Below, one piece after another: positions 58,919 through 64,000 of a stretch of DNA of 64,000 bases. The DNA is from a virus. The stretch spans positions 16,405 to 80,404 of IMG/VR virus record IMGVR_UViG_3300025133_000063; one strand, written 5' to 3'. Position numbers and translations under genes: made by a program. The notes below the pieces were generated by a model. That model worked only from the letters and a program-made list of their open reading frames with translations. It ran no database searches and was not told the DNA's origin. Numbering within the stretch: the stretch's first letter is position 1; the number at the start of each line of letters is the position of its first letter.

Positions 58919-59475
58919 AAAATCCTGAATTCACTGTTTATTGTGGTCCAATGTTTGGTAGTAAGACGTCAAGACTATTAACAAGACTTGATAGGTTGGT
59001 GTATCAAAAGAAAAAGTTTATTGCGTTTAAGCCTGATATGGATATTAGATATAATAAAAATTATATTACCACTCATTTAGGCGCAAAAGTTCAGGCAATT
59101 TGTGTAAAACATGGTAAAGATATTTTGCCGTATATTAATGAGGAACATAGTGTGATTGCTGTTGATGAAGCATTTATGATACCAGATATTTCTTCATCAT
59201 TAATAAAATGTTATCATCAAGGAAAAACAATTCTAGTGTCTTCATTAGATATGTCGGCAACATTACAACCATTTGATGAAATGGAAAAAATGTATAGATG
59301 GGCAACAAGAATTGAGAAGTGTCCGGCTGTTTGTACAAAATGTAATAGAGACGCGTTTTATACATATAAAAAAGTATATACTGGAAATGAAATTGAAGTT
59401 GGTGGCGATGAACTTTATGAGCCAAGATGTTTTAAGCATCATGATCATTTGCGGATTATGAGTGAACGATACTAA
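58915..59475 (+). CDS. tdk: Thymidine kinase (type II)
   Basis: 186 residues. P-loop CGPMFGSKTSRLLTRL, VIAVDEAFMI (Walker B plus substrate Glu), and the zinc pairs CPAVCTKC with CFKHH at the end. Converts thymidine to dTMP. Length fits the bacterial enzyme. Works with the dNMP kinase and dCMP deaminase in nucleotide supply. Confidence 0.9.
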   Translation: MKNPEFTVYCGPMFGSKTSRLLTRLDRLVYQKKKFIAFKPDMDIRYNKNYITTHLGAKVQAICVKHGKDILPYINEEHSVIAVDEAFMIPDISSSLIKCYHQGKTILVSSLDMSATLQPFDEMEKMYRWATRIEKCPAVCTKCNRDAFYTYKKVYTGNEIEVGGDELYEPRCFKHHDHLRIMSERY

Positions 59476-59689
59476 CAAGAAAATAATTCACGAGCATATT
59501 CTTGAAGCCGCTAATGCATTAACTGGATCACTACCTGAACACTGGAAGCATCCTAAAGGTAGAAATCCATATGCACATATTCCAAAGGTAATCAAGTCGG
59601 TTATGGGTTCATCGTATAAAGATTTAGATGATAGCTCATTTGATGCTGTAATGGAAATTATTTTGTACTGTAAAACCAACCCATTTTAA
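59462..59689 (+). CDS. Small conserved hypothetical protein
   Basis: 75 residues, GTG start overlapping tdk by 14 bases. ILEAANALTGSLPEHWKHPKG, then IPKVIKSVMGSSYKDL. From memory this type of protein recurs beside thymidine kinase-like genes in phages; function unknown. Confidence 0.45.
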   Translation: MNDTNKKIIHEHILEAANALTGSLPEHWKHPKGRNPYAHIPKVIKSVMGSSYKDLDDSSFDAVMEIILYCKTNPF

Positions 59690-59725
59690 TTTACTAGGTT
59701 TTAAATATCTCCAATATGTATTTAT

Positions 59726-60163
59726 ATGGGAGATCTTTTAGAAGAGTCAGCAATTTCTGTCGGTGATTTTGTATTTGTTATTGGTACATCAATTTATGAC
59801 AATGGCAAAAAGTCAGTACCAAGTTGCCTCATTGCAATAGTTATTGCAATTGGTAAATATGAAATGTTTTTATCATGTCAAAAAACCTCTCGTGTATTTA
59901 AACGCCCAATTGAAAATTGTCGTAAAATTTCCAGTGATTTTATAAAATTACCTTATAATACAATACAATTACCAGTACTTGGTGATCTAGTATTATCTTA
60001 TTCTAATTCAAGATACACAAAAGAAAAGAAGCTTGTGGGTATTTTAGTTGAAATAATTGATGATCCACCGTTATCATTAAAGGCTACAATATTAACTGGC
60101 AACACACACCATTCAGTGGACTATAGCTCATTAATTACGTTGGAGTCAAATAAGTGCCTGTAA
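59726..60163 (+). CDS. Hypothetical protein with two SH3-like halves
   Basis: 145 residues. VGDFVFVIGTSIYDNG and GDLVLSYSNSRYTKEKKLVG look like two KOW/SH3-like repeats. No enzyme motif. Last 10 bases overlap the next GTG start. Confidence 0.45.
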   Translation: MGDLLEESAISVGDFVFVIGTSIYDNGKKSVPSCLIAIVIAIGKYEMFLSCQKTSRVFKRPIENCRKISSDFIKLPYNTIQLPVLGDLVLSYSNSRYTKEKKLVGILVEIIDDPPLSLKATILTGNTHHSVDYSSLITLESNKCL

Positions 60164-60648
60164 TAAAAGTTGTATTTTACAAAGGTTCAGGTGGCTTGCT
60201 ACATAAAATAGTTAGGTGGTGGACAAAAAGTAAGTACAGCCATGCAGAACTGATTATGCCTGATAATGAAACATGGATTAGTATTAGCCCATTTTTATCT
60301 TCACGTGTAGCATGTCGGAAGATAGAGCATGAAATTAATGAGGACGACTGGGACACATTAACGTTTAATTTAAGTTTTCGTGAACCAGTTAAAGTATATC
60401 AAATAGAACAATTAACCAAGTTTATTAACAAAACAAAAGGGATGAAGTATGACTGGTTTGGCATGATTATATCAAATTTTAGCCCATTTCTTATAAAACA
60501 TCGTTATAAATGGTACTGTTCAGAATGGATTGCTCATGCATTAGTTAATTCAAGGGTTATTATGTGGGATGATATGTGTATATATAGCACACCTAATCTT
60601 TCACCTGGAAAATTATACGATATATTGGAGAAAAAGCAAGACGTATAA
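60154..60648 (+). CDS. Papain-like YiiX/NlpC-P60-type protein
   Basis: 164 residues, GTG start. VRWWTKSKYSHAELIMP (His) and RYKWYCSEWIAHAL (Cys) give the permuted papain-like (YiiX/YaeF) layout with Cys late in the chain. Members are amidases or lipid-modifying thiol enzymes. Candidate cell-envelope or lysis-related hydrolase. Confidence 0.6.
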   Translation: MPVIKVVFYKGSGGLLHKIVRWWTKSKYSHAELIMPDNETWISISPFLSSRVACRKIEHEINEDDWDTLTFNLSFREPVKVYQIEQLTKFINKTKGMKYDWFGMIISNFSPFLIKHRYKWYCSEWIAHALVNSRVIMWDDMCIYSTPNLSPGKLYDILEKKQDV

Positions 60649-60656
60649 TTAGAAAT

Positions 60657-60887
60657 ATGTCTGAATCTATTGTTAAGATCGCTGTTGGTTCGCTTGTTAC
60701 TCAAATTGAAGCAGGGCCAGCAACAGACTGCACTTCAGTGACTCACCCCGGTGAAATTGGAATAATTGTTGAGTTACGAGACACAATAGGGCAAACGGCT
60801 ATATGGTCTCCACTTATGGCAAAAATTTTATGGCCAGATGGTTCTATAGAATCAAACATTGCTATTGCATCATTACAAATAATTTGA
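60657..60887 (+). CDS. Small SH3-like hypothetical protein
   Basis: 76 residues. VKIAVGSLVTQIEA, EIGIIVELRDT and AKILWPDGS fit a small beta barrel. Unknown. Confidence 0.4.
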   Translation: MSESIVKIAVGSLVTQIEAGPATDCTSVTHPGEIGIIVELRDTIGQTAIWSPLMAKILWPDGSIESNIAIASLQII

Positions 60888-60894
60888 AAATAAT

Positions 60895-60923
60895 GTGAAA
60901 GAGGCTACAACGTATGATATAAT
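60895..60923 (+). promoter_or_regulatory. Promoter of small-gene unit
   Basis: GTGAAA at 60895-60900, TATAAT at 60918-60923, spacer 17 bp, TGA before the -10. Followed by a TAGGAGA site and the small membrane gene at 60950. Confidence 0.7.
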
Positions 60924-60949
60924 ATATCTATAGAGTAGGAGATGCAGGT

Positions 60950-61114
60950 ATGCCATTTTTGTTGCTTATTTTATGGATGTTTGACGTCATAACGTTTAAG
61001 TGGTTGCTTATTTTTGGTGGGCTTGCTCTTATTTTAGAGATTATCTCAACGTTAATTGTGTTTAATTTTTGTTTGAGCGCCATGTTTATACTTACTTCAT
61101 TATTTGGATTTTAA
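60950..61114 (+). CDS. Small two-helix membrane protein
   Basis: 54 residues, ATG 60950, TAA 61112-61114; GGAG ribosome site 11-14 bases before. Nearly all hydrophobic: FLLLILWMFDVITF, LLIFGGLALILEII, FNFCLSAMFILTSLFG. Directly behind a strong promoter. Function unknown; holin-like or membrane-modifying roles possible. Confidence 0.6.
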   Translation: MPFLLLILWMFDVITFKWLLIFGGLALILEIISTLIVFNFCLSAMFILTSLFGF

Positions 61115-61115
61115 T

Positions 61116-61244
61116 ATGGCTAATAAAAAGAAAGTAAAGACAAGAAATTGGATTGCAGTGGCTGTGCACTTTAAAACCGGTGCTGGTTTGCATAAATCAA
61201 AAAAGAAGTATACTAGAAAGATAAAGCATAAAGAGAAATATTGA
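61116..61244 (+). CDS. Small basic conserved protein
   Basis: 42 residues from ATG 61116. KKKVKTRNWIAVAVHFKTGAG then HKSKKKYTRKIKHK. From memory, tiny basic proteins of this pattern (T-G-A-G-x-H-K) are common in aquatic phages. Its stop lies in the -35 of the next promoter. Confidence 0.5.
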   Translation: MANKKKVKTRNWIAVAVHFKTGAGLHKSKKKYTRKIKHKEKY

Positions 61245-61268
61245 ACATTTCCAAAACATTGTTAAAAT
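61241..61268 (+). promoter_or_regulatory. Probable promoter
   Basis: TTGAAC at 61241-61246 and TAAAAT at 61263-61268, spacer 16 bp. One mismatch in the -10 compared with the family. Lies 30 bases before the gene at 61298. Confidence 0.5.
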
Positions 61269-61297
61269 ATACTTGAACCTATAAATGTGGTTATTAA

Positions 61298-61474
61298 ATG
61301 AAAGACAAATTTAATATTAAGCCTGAAGATATCAGTACTTCTGATGTTACAAATGCTAAGACACTTGAAGAATTATTTGAACAAACATCTGATTTAAGAG
61401 ATCGTGTTAATTCTATTGAGCGTTTAATGATGCAGATTCTTGACAAAATTGAGTCTGGCGCACCAATTTTTTGA
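61298..61474 (+). CDS. Small coiled-coil protein
   Basis: 58 residues from ATG 61298 to TGA 61474. Acidic helix LEELFEQTSDLRDRVNSIE followed by RLMMQILDKI. No family. Confidence 0.45.
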   Translation: MKDKFNIKPEDISTSDVTNAKTLEELFEQTSDLRDRVNSIERLMMQILDKIESGAPIF

Positions 61475-61475
61475 G

Positions 61476-61658
61476 ATGTATAATAGCGGTGAGTTTATAA
61501 AATGGTATGAATACTACGCATGCGGTACAGTATGCTCTGATGCTGGTTATGGTATTATAATTAAGCAATTCAACGTTAATGGTTATTTGATTTTAAAAAA
61601 TGGTAAGCATAAATTACAATTTTTTGAAGCTTATAATATAGAGAAGATACAACAATGA
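61476..61658 (+). CDS. Small SH3-like hypothetical protein
   Basis: 60 residues from ATG 61476. EFIKWYEYYACGTVCSDAGY then GYLILKNGKHKLQFFEAYN. Small barrel likely; unknown. Confidence 0.4.
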   Translation: MYNSGEFIKWYEYYACGTVCSDAGYGIIIKQFNVNGYLILKNGKHKLQFFEAYNIEKIQQ

Positions 61659-61686
61659 ATGATTTGGTATTTACTAATGATAAAAA

Positions 61687-61715
61687 GTGAACTTATGGAT
61701 TATTTGAGATATAAT
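61687..61715 (+). promoter_or_regulatory. Promoter
   Basis: GTGAAC at 61687-61692 and TATAAT at 61710-61715, spacer 17 bp. Lies 22 bases before ATG 61737, with TTGGAG as ribosome site. Confidence 0.65.
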
Positions 61716-61736
61716 ACAAGTATTGGAGACATTTAG

Positions 61737-61964
61737 ATGCATAAGAAAAATTTGTTTATAAATTCTAATTTATTTGCCACAAGGCTTATTAATTCACTTT
61801 TACAGAGTGTTGCAATAATGGAACTAATGGAATGGAGTGTTGATGTGAATAATGGTCTTCTTGATTCGACACTACCTGACGAAATAAAAGAACAGGTACT
61901 TTTTGACTATAAAGAAATTGAAAAGCAATTTACCCAAATGACAGGATCGATAAATGGCAACTAA
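61737..61964 (+). CDS. Small hypothetical protein
   Basis: 75 residues, helical (NLFATRLINSLLQSVAIMELM), acidic C-terminal half. Overlaps next gene by 11 bases. Unknown. Confidence 0.4.
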   Translation: MHKKNLFINSNLFATRLINSLLQSVAIMELMEWSVDVNNGLLDSTLPDEIKEQVLFDYKEIEKQFTQMTGSINGN

Positions 61965-62220
61965 GAATGTAACCCGGCAACCACGAATTAACCCTGAAAA
62001 GGATTATATTAGAGTTGGAAATTGTCGCCGCTGCGGACGAAATGAAGTAAGCGTTGTAATTCACCATCCAGAAAATAAAAGACCATATTCAGTATGTAAT
62101 TATTGTAATCAAGCTATGTGGTTTGCTGTTGGTGAGGCTAACAAGGTGAATTATCTGAAGTATGGTTCACCAACAGTACCAAGAAAGCGTGAGCGTAGGT
62201 CACGTGATAGTAGAAGTTAG
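61954..62220 (+). CDS. Small zinc-ribbon protein
   Basis: 88 residues. Two CxxC pairs (GNCRRCGRN and SVCNYCNQAM) separated by 30 residues form a likely zinc ribbon; the C-terminus is basic (PRKRERRSRDSRS). Nucleic-acid or RNA polymerase binding is plausible. Confidence 0.55.
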   Translation: MATKNVTRQPRINPEKDYIRVGNCRRCGRNEVSVVIHHPENKRPYSVCNYCNQAMWFAVGEANKVNYLKYGSPTVPRKRERRSRDSRS

Positions 62221-62256
62221 TACTAGCTTAGGGCAATAATGTGAGTGGACATTTAC

Positions 62257-62865
62257 ATGCTTAAGATTATTGGTGATATTCCAAAAACTTGTTGTGTAGC
62301 AGTGTCTGGTGGTCTTGATTCAATGGCTGTTCTTGATTTTTTATCAAATTCTAGAGATGTAATCGCGATTCACTACAATCATGGCACTCCATTTGCGGAT
62401 TTAGCTGAGTCTTTAGTTCGCAAGTATTGCCTTGATAAAGGTATTCCGCTTATTGTAGATAGTCTACAAGAAGAAATGCCAAGAGGTGTTTCAAAAGAAG
62501 CGTGGTGGCGAGAAAAGCGATATGCATTTTTTGATAGCGCTAGTAGAAATAAGACGCTTAAGGTTATTATGGCTCATCATTTAGATGACGCTGTAGAAAA
62601 TTGGATTTTTACGTCGTTAAATGGAAACCCGTTTTTAATTCCACACTCTCGTGAAAATTATATGCGTCCTTTTATTTCTACACGCAAAACTGCTTTAAAG
62701 CAATGGTGCGTTCGAAAGGAAGTTCCTTATATTGACGATCCAAGCAATAAAGATTTTCGTTTTAGAAGAAATTACATTAGGCATAAATTAATGCCACTAG
62801 CATTAGATATTAACCCTGGATTGCACAAGGTTATTAAGAAAAAATATGAAAACATCAAGCATTAA
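62257..62865 (+). CDS. TilS-like PP-loop ATPase
   Basis: 202 residues from ATG 62257 (GTG 62245 is an alternative). PP-loop VAVSGGLDSMAVLDF, IHYNHGTPFADLAE, VIMAHHLDDAVENW and FRRNYIRHKLMPL match the catalytic core of tRNA(Ile)-lysidine synthetase. The C-terminal domains of bacterial TilS are missing. Could modify a tRNA or act on another substrate. A phage tRNA-Leu lies 0.9 kb downstream. Confidence 0.7.
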   Translation: MLKIIGDIPKTCCVAVSGGLDSMAVLDFLSNSRDVIAIHYNHGTPFADLAESLVRKYCLDKGIPLIVDSLQEEMPRGVSKEAWWREKRYAFFDSASRNKTLKVIMAHHLDDAVENWIFTSLNGNPFLIPHSRENYMRPFISTRKTALKQWCVRKEVPYIDDPSNKDFRFRRNYIRHKLMPLALDINPGLHKVIKKKYENIKH

Positions 62866-63082
62866 TACATTATTTTTGACCACCATTTTATTTCTTGGAA
62901 TAATCGATAGTGTACAAGATAATATTGTGACAATAGAATTATCCTCAGCGCACCAAGAAAGTGTTGTAATGGAGGTGGATTCGTTTTTATTTCCATGTGA
63001 AGTAACTGAGGGTGATTATTTCCACATAATAGTTTTGGACGGTGTTACTGAAATTAGATGTGGTGAACCAGAGCCAAATTAA
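62846..63082 (+). CDS. Small exported protein
   Basis: 78 residues. N-terminal hydrophobic helix (LFLTTILFLGIIDSV) then a small beta domain (TIELSSAHQESVVMEVDSF; PCEVTEGDYFHIIVLDG) resembling DUF3006-like folds. Signal or anchor unclear. Confidence 0.4.
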   Translation: MKTSSINTLFLTTILFLGIIDSVQDNIVTIELSSAHQESVVMEVDSFLFPCEVTEGDYFHIIVLDGVTEIRCGEPEPN

Positions 63083-63100
63083 TAAAGCGAAGGACTAAAA

Positions 63101-63337
63101 ATGTTAAAGAAATTATCTGCTGGAACAAGATATTATAAAGGAAAGATGGGTCATAGAAATTTTAATTACCCTACTACCGATTATGATACCCTTATAGATG
63201 ATACAGCATGTGAATATATTCATTTTGTTGGTGGGGGTAATAAGAAGGCTGTAACAGTACCAGAGTATGCAATTAAGCACAATGGCGCAAAAAATAAAAT
63301 GATCGTCATTTGGATCGATCAAGAGGAATTAGTATGA
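63101..63337 (+). CDS. Small hypothetical protein
   Basis: 78 residues. YYKGKMGHRNFNYPTTDYDTL and AVTVPEYAIKHNG. No family. Stop overlaps the next ATG. Confidence 0.4.
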   Translation: MLKKLSAGTRYYKGKMGHRNFNYPTTDYDTLIDDTACEYIHFVGGGNKKAVTVPEYAIKHNGAKNKMIVIWIDQEELV

Positions 63338-63660
63338 AAATAGTAACAATGTTAATGTTATTGGGTGTAAGCACCGCGTGTGTTGCACATTCACCACACA
63401 ATCATAGAAATAATAGTCATGTAAGACCACAGGCAAATCAATGGATTTGGGTGGAAGGTCATATGTCTCATGGAAGATGGGTTAAGCCTCATTGGTTGCA
63501 TCGAACGTATGGTGTTTCATATCAACCTCATACCCATGGCCCGCCTCGAGTTCCAGCTCGGGCACATGCTAATGATATTTGGGTTCCAGGTCATTATGCT
63601 GGCCGCGGCCATCGCAGACATTGGGTACCAGGCAGATGGCATAGTTCAAGAACTCGATAA
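63334..63660 (+). CDS. Exported His/Trp-rich repeat protein (YXWGXW-like)
   Basis: 108 residues from ATG 63334. Signal peptide (KIVTMLMLLGVSTACVA), then tandem Trp/Gly/His phrases: WIWVEGHMSHGRWVKPHW and DIWVPGHYAGRGHRRHWVPG. These resemble YXWGXW repeats of secreted bacterial proteins. Rich in His (metal binding possible). Role in a phage unknown. Confidence 0.6.
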   Translation: MKIVTMLMLLGVSTACVAHSPHNHRNNSHVRPQANQWIWVEGHMSHGRWVKPHWLHRTYGVSYQPHTHGPPRVPARAHANDIWVPGHYAGRGHRRHWVPGRWHSSRTR

Positions 63661-63675
63661 AAGTTTTTCAAAATT

Positions 63676-63704
63676 GTGAAGCAACCACTTTAATATGATA
63701 TAAT
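63676..63704 (+). promoter_or_regulatory. Promoter of tRNA gene
   Basis: GTGAAG at 63676-63681, TATAAT at 63699-63704, spacer 17 bp, TGA before the -10. Lies 47 bases before the tRNA. Confidence 0.7.
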
Positions 63705-63750
63705 ATACGTATTGGTTGGATTGATAGACAAGACAATCAAGCGTAAATAA

Positions 63751-63840
63751 GCCTGAGTGGCGGAATATTGGTAGACGCACGGGACTTAAAATCCCGAGAT
63801 CAATGCGATCGTGAGGGTTCGATTCCCTCCTCAGGTACCA
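63751..63840 (+). tRNA. tRNA-Leu (UAA)
   Basis: 90 bases. Acceptor stem GCCTGAG pairs CTCAGGT (one G-U), discriminator A, encoded CCA at 63838-63840. The anticodon stem cggga/tcccg (63780-63784, 63792-63796) bounds loop CTTAAAA with anticodon TAA at 63787-63789. Long variable arm as in type II tRNAs. TTA is a frequent codon in this AT-rich genome, so the tRNA likely supports phage translation. Confidence 0.95.
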
Positions 63841-63886
63841 TTTATATAATTTAAAAATTAATATTAATACAATAGAGGTGTAGAAA

Positions 63887-64000
63887 ATGGGAAATAAGCC
63901 ACAACGACAAAATCAACATGTACGACGATTGACAATGAAGATCAAGCGCCATAAGGCCAGAGGCTGGGATACTAGCAAGATGGAGAAGGAACTTGGTTAC
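63887..64000 (+). CDS. 5' end of a small basic protein (partial)
   Basis: ATG 63887 with GAGGTG before it; 38 codons reach the window edge. Very basic (QHVRRLTMKIKRHKARGWD), looks nucleic-acid binding. Continues beyond the window. Confidence 0.5.
   Translation, partial: MGNKPQRQNQHVRRLTMKIKRHKARGWDTSKMEKELGY

Noticed and set aside
61655-61690. 11-codon ORF after the gene ending at 61658
   Set aside because: Too short and overlaps the -35 of the promoter at 61687.

Overview
The window reads as one stretch of a large, AT-rich tailed-phage (myovirus-like) genome, probably from an uncultured aquatic lineage. The evidence is the gene mix. It has phage nucleotide-metabolism enzymes, a phage-type PolIII alpha subunit, its own GroEL and sigma factor, a structural and lysis block, a tRNA gene, and almost every gene on the + strand in overlapping ATGA or TAATG junctions. 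Only two genes lie on the minus strand: a HAD hydrolase at 3.4-4.1 kb and a secreted trypsin-like protease at 51.8-52.6 kb. No terminase, portal, major capsid or tail genes are visible, so this is part of a larger genome. The host is unknown. A lipoprotein combining choice-of-anchor and VWA-type domains hints at a host related to former Deltaproteobacteria, but this is weak evidence.

Layout. (1) 0-4 kb: PAS-like and coiled-coil membrane proteins, a Nei/Fpg glycosylase with no ordinary start codon, a J-domain protein and a HAD hydrolase. (2) 4.1-13.8 kb: replication and DNA-modification block with a dCTPase/dUTPase-type pyrophosphatase, DnaE, a thymidylate-synthase-family enzyme carrying the Asn-to-Asp change typical of dCMP hydroxymethylases, a dNMP kinase, a GT-B glycosyltransferase, a sugar-nucleotide epimerase, a cupin, a DHH phosphoesterase and a dCMP deaminase. 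Together these suggest T4-like replacement of cytosine by a sugar-decorated hydroxymethylcytosine, made by an unrelated polymerase. (3) 13.8-24.6 kb: virion/head-internal block including an Fe/Mn superoxide dismutase homologue, a pterin-dehydratase-like protein, a lysis-like membrane gene set and a KxDG ligase-like protein. (4) 24.7-33.9 kb: PD-(D/E)XK nuclease, flap exonuclease, GroEL, a sigma factor split from its region-4 helix-turn-helix, peptide deformylase, many small genes and a zincin.

(5) 34-51.7 kb is the most striking part. About twenty adjacent genes carry one of two short amphipathic peptide tags, 'KITKRQLRRIIRE' or 'LLREYIRELLxE', usually at the N-terminus and sometimes internal or C-terminal. 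The tags end in (I/L)-x-E, the known cleavage rule of the T4 prohead protease, and resemble T4 capsid-targeting sequences. The cargo includes several ADP-ribosyltransferase-like domains, GNAT-like, papain-like, zinc-peptidase, HAD, DEDDh exonuclease and zeta-toxin-like kinase domains. I infer a head-packaged, co-injected effector arsenal built by exchange of tag-cargo cassettes.

(6) 51.7-64 kb: secreted protease, ART-like protein, GIY-YIG protein, VWA lipoprotein, DnaQ-like exonuclease, IMP dehydrogenase/GMP reductase, HxGH nucleotidyltransferase, thymidine kinase, papain-like YiiX-type protein, TilS-like PP-loop protein, small genes and tRNA-Leu(UAA).

Nine sites share a promoter pattern of (T/G)TGAA, a 16-17 bp spacer and TATAAT (or TAAAAT). 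They precede the polymerase, ligase-like, nuclease, sigma, nucleotidyltransferase, small-gene and tRNA units, and so define likely early or middle transcription starts.
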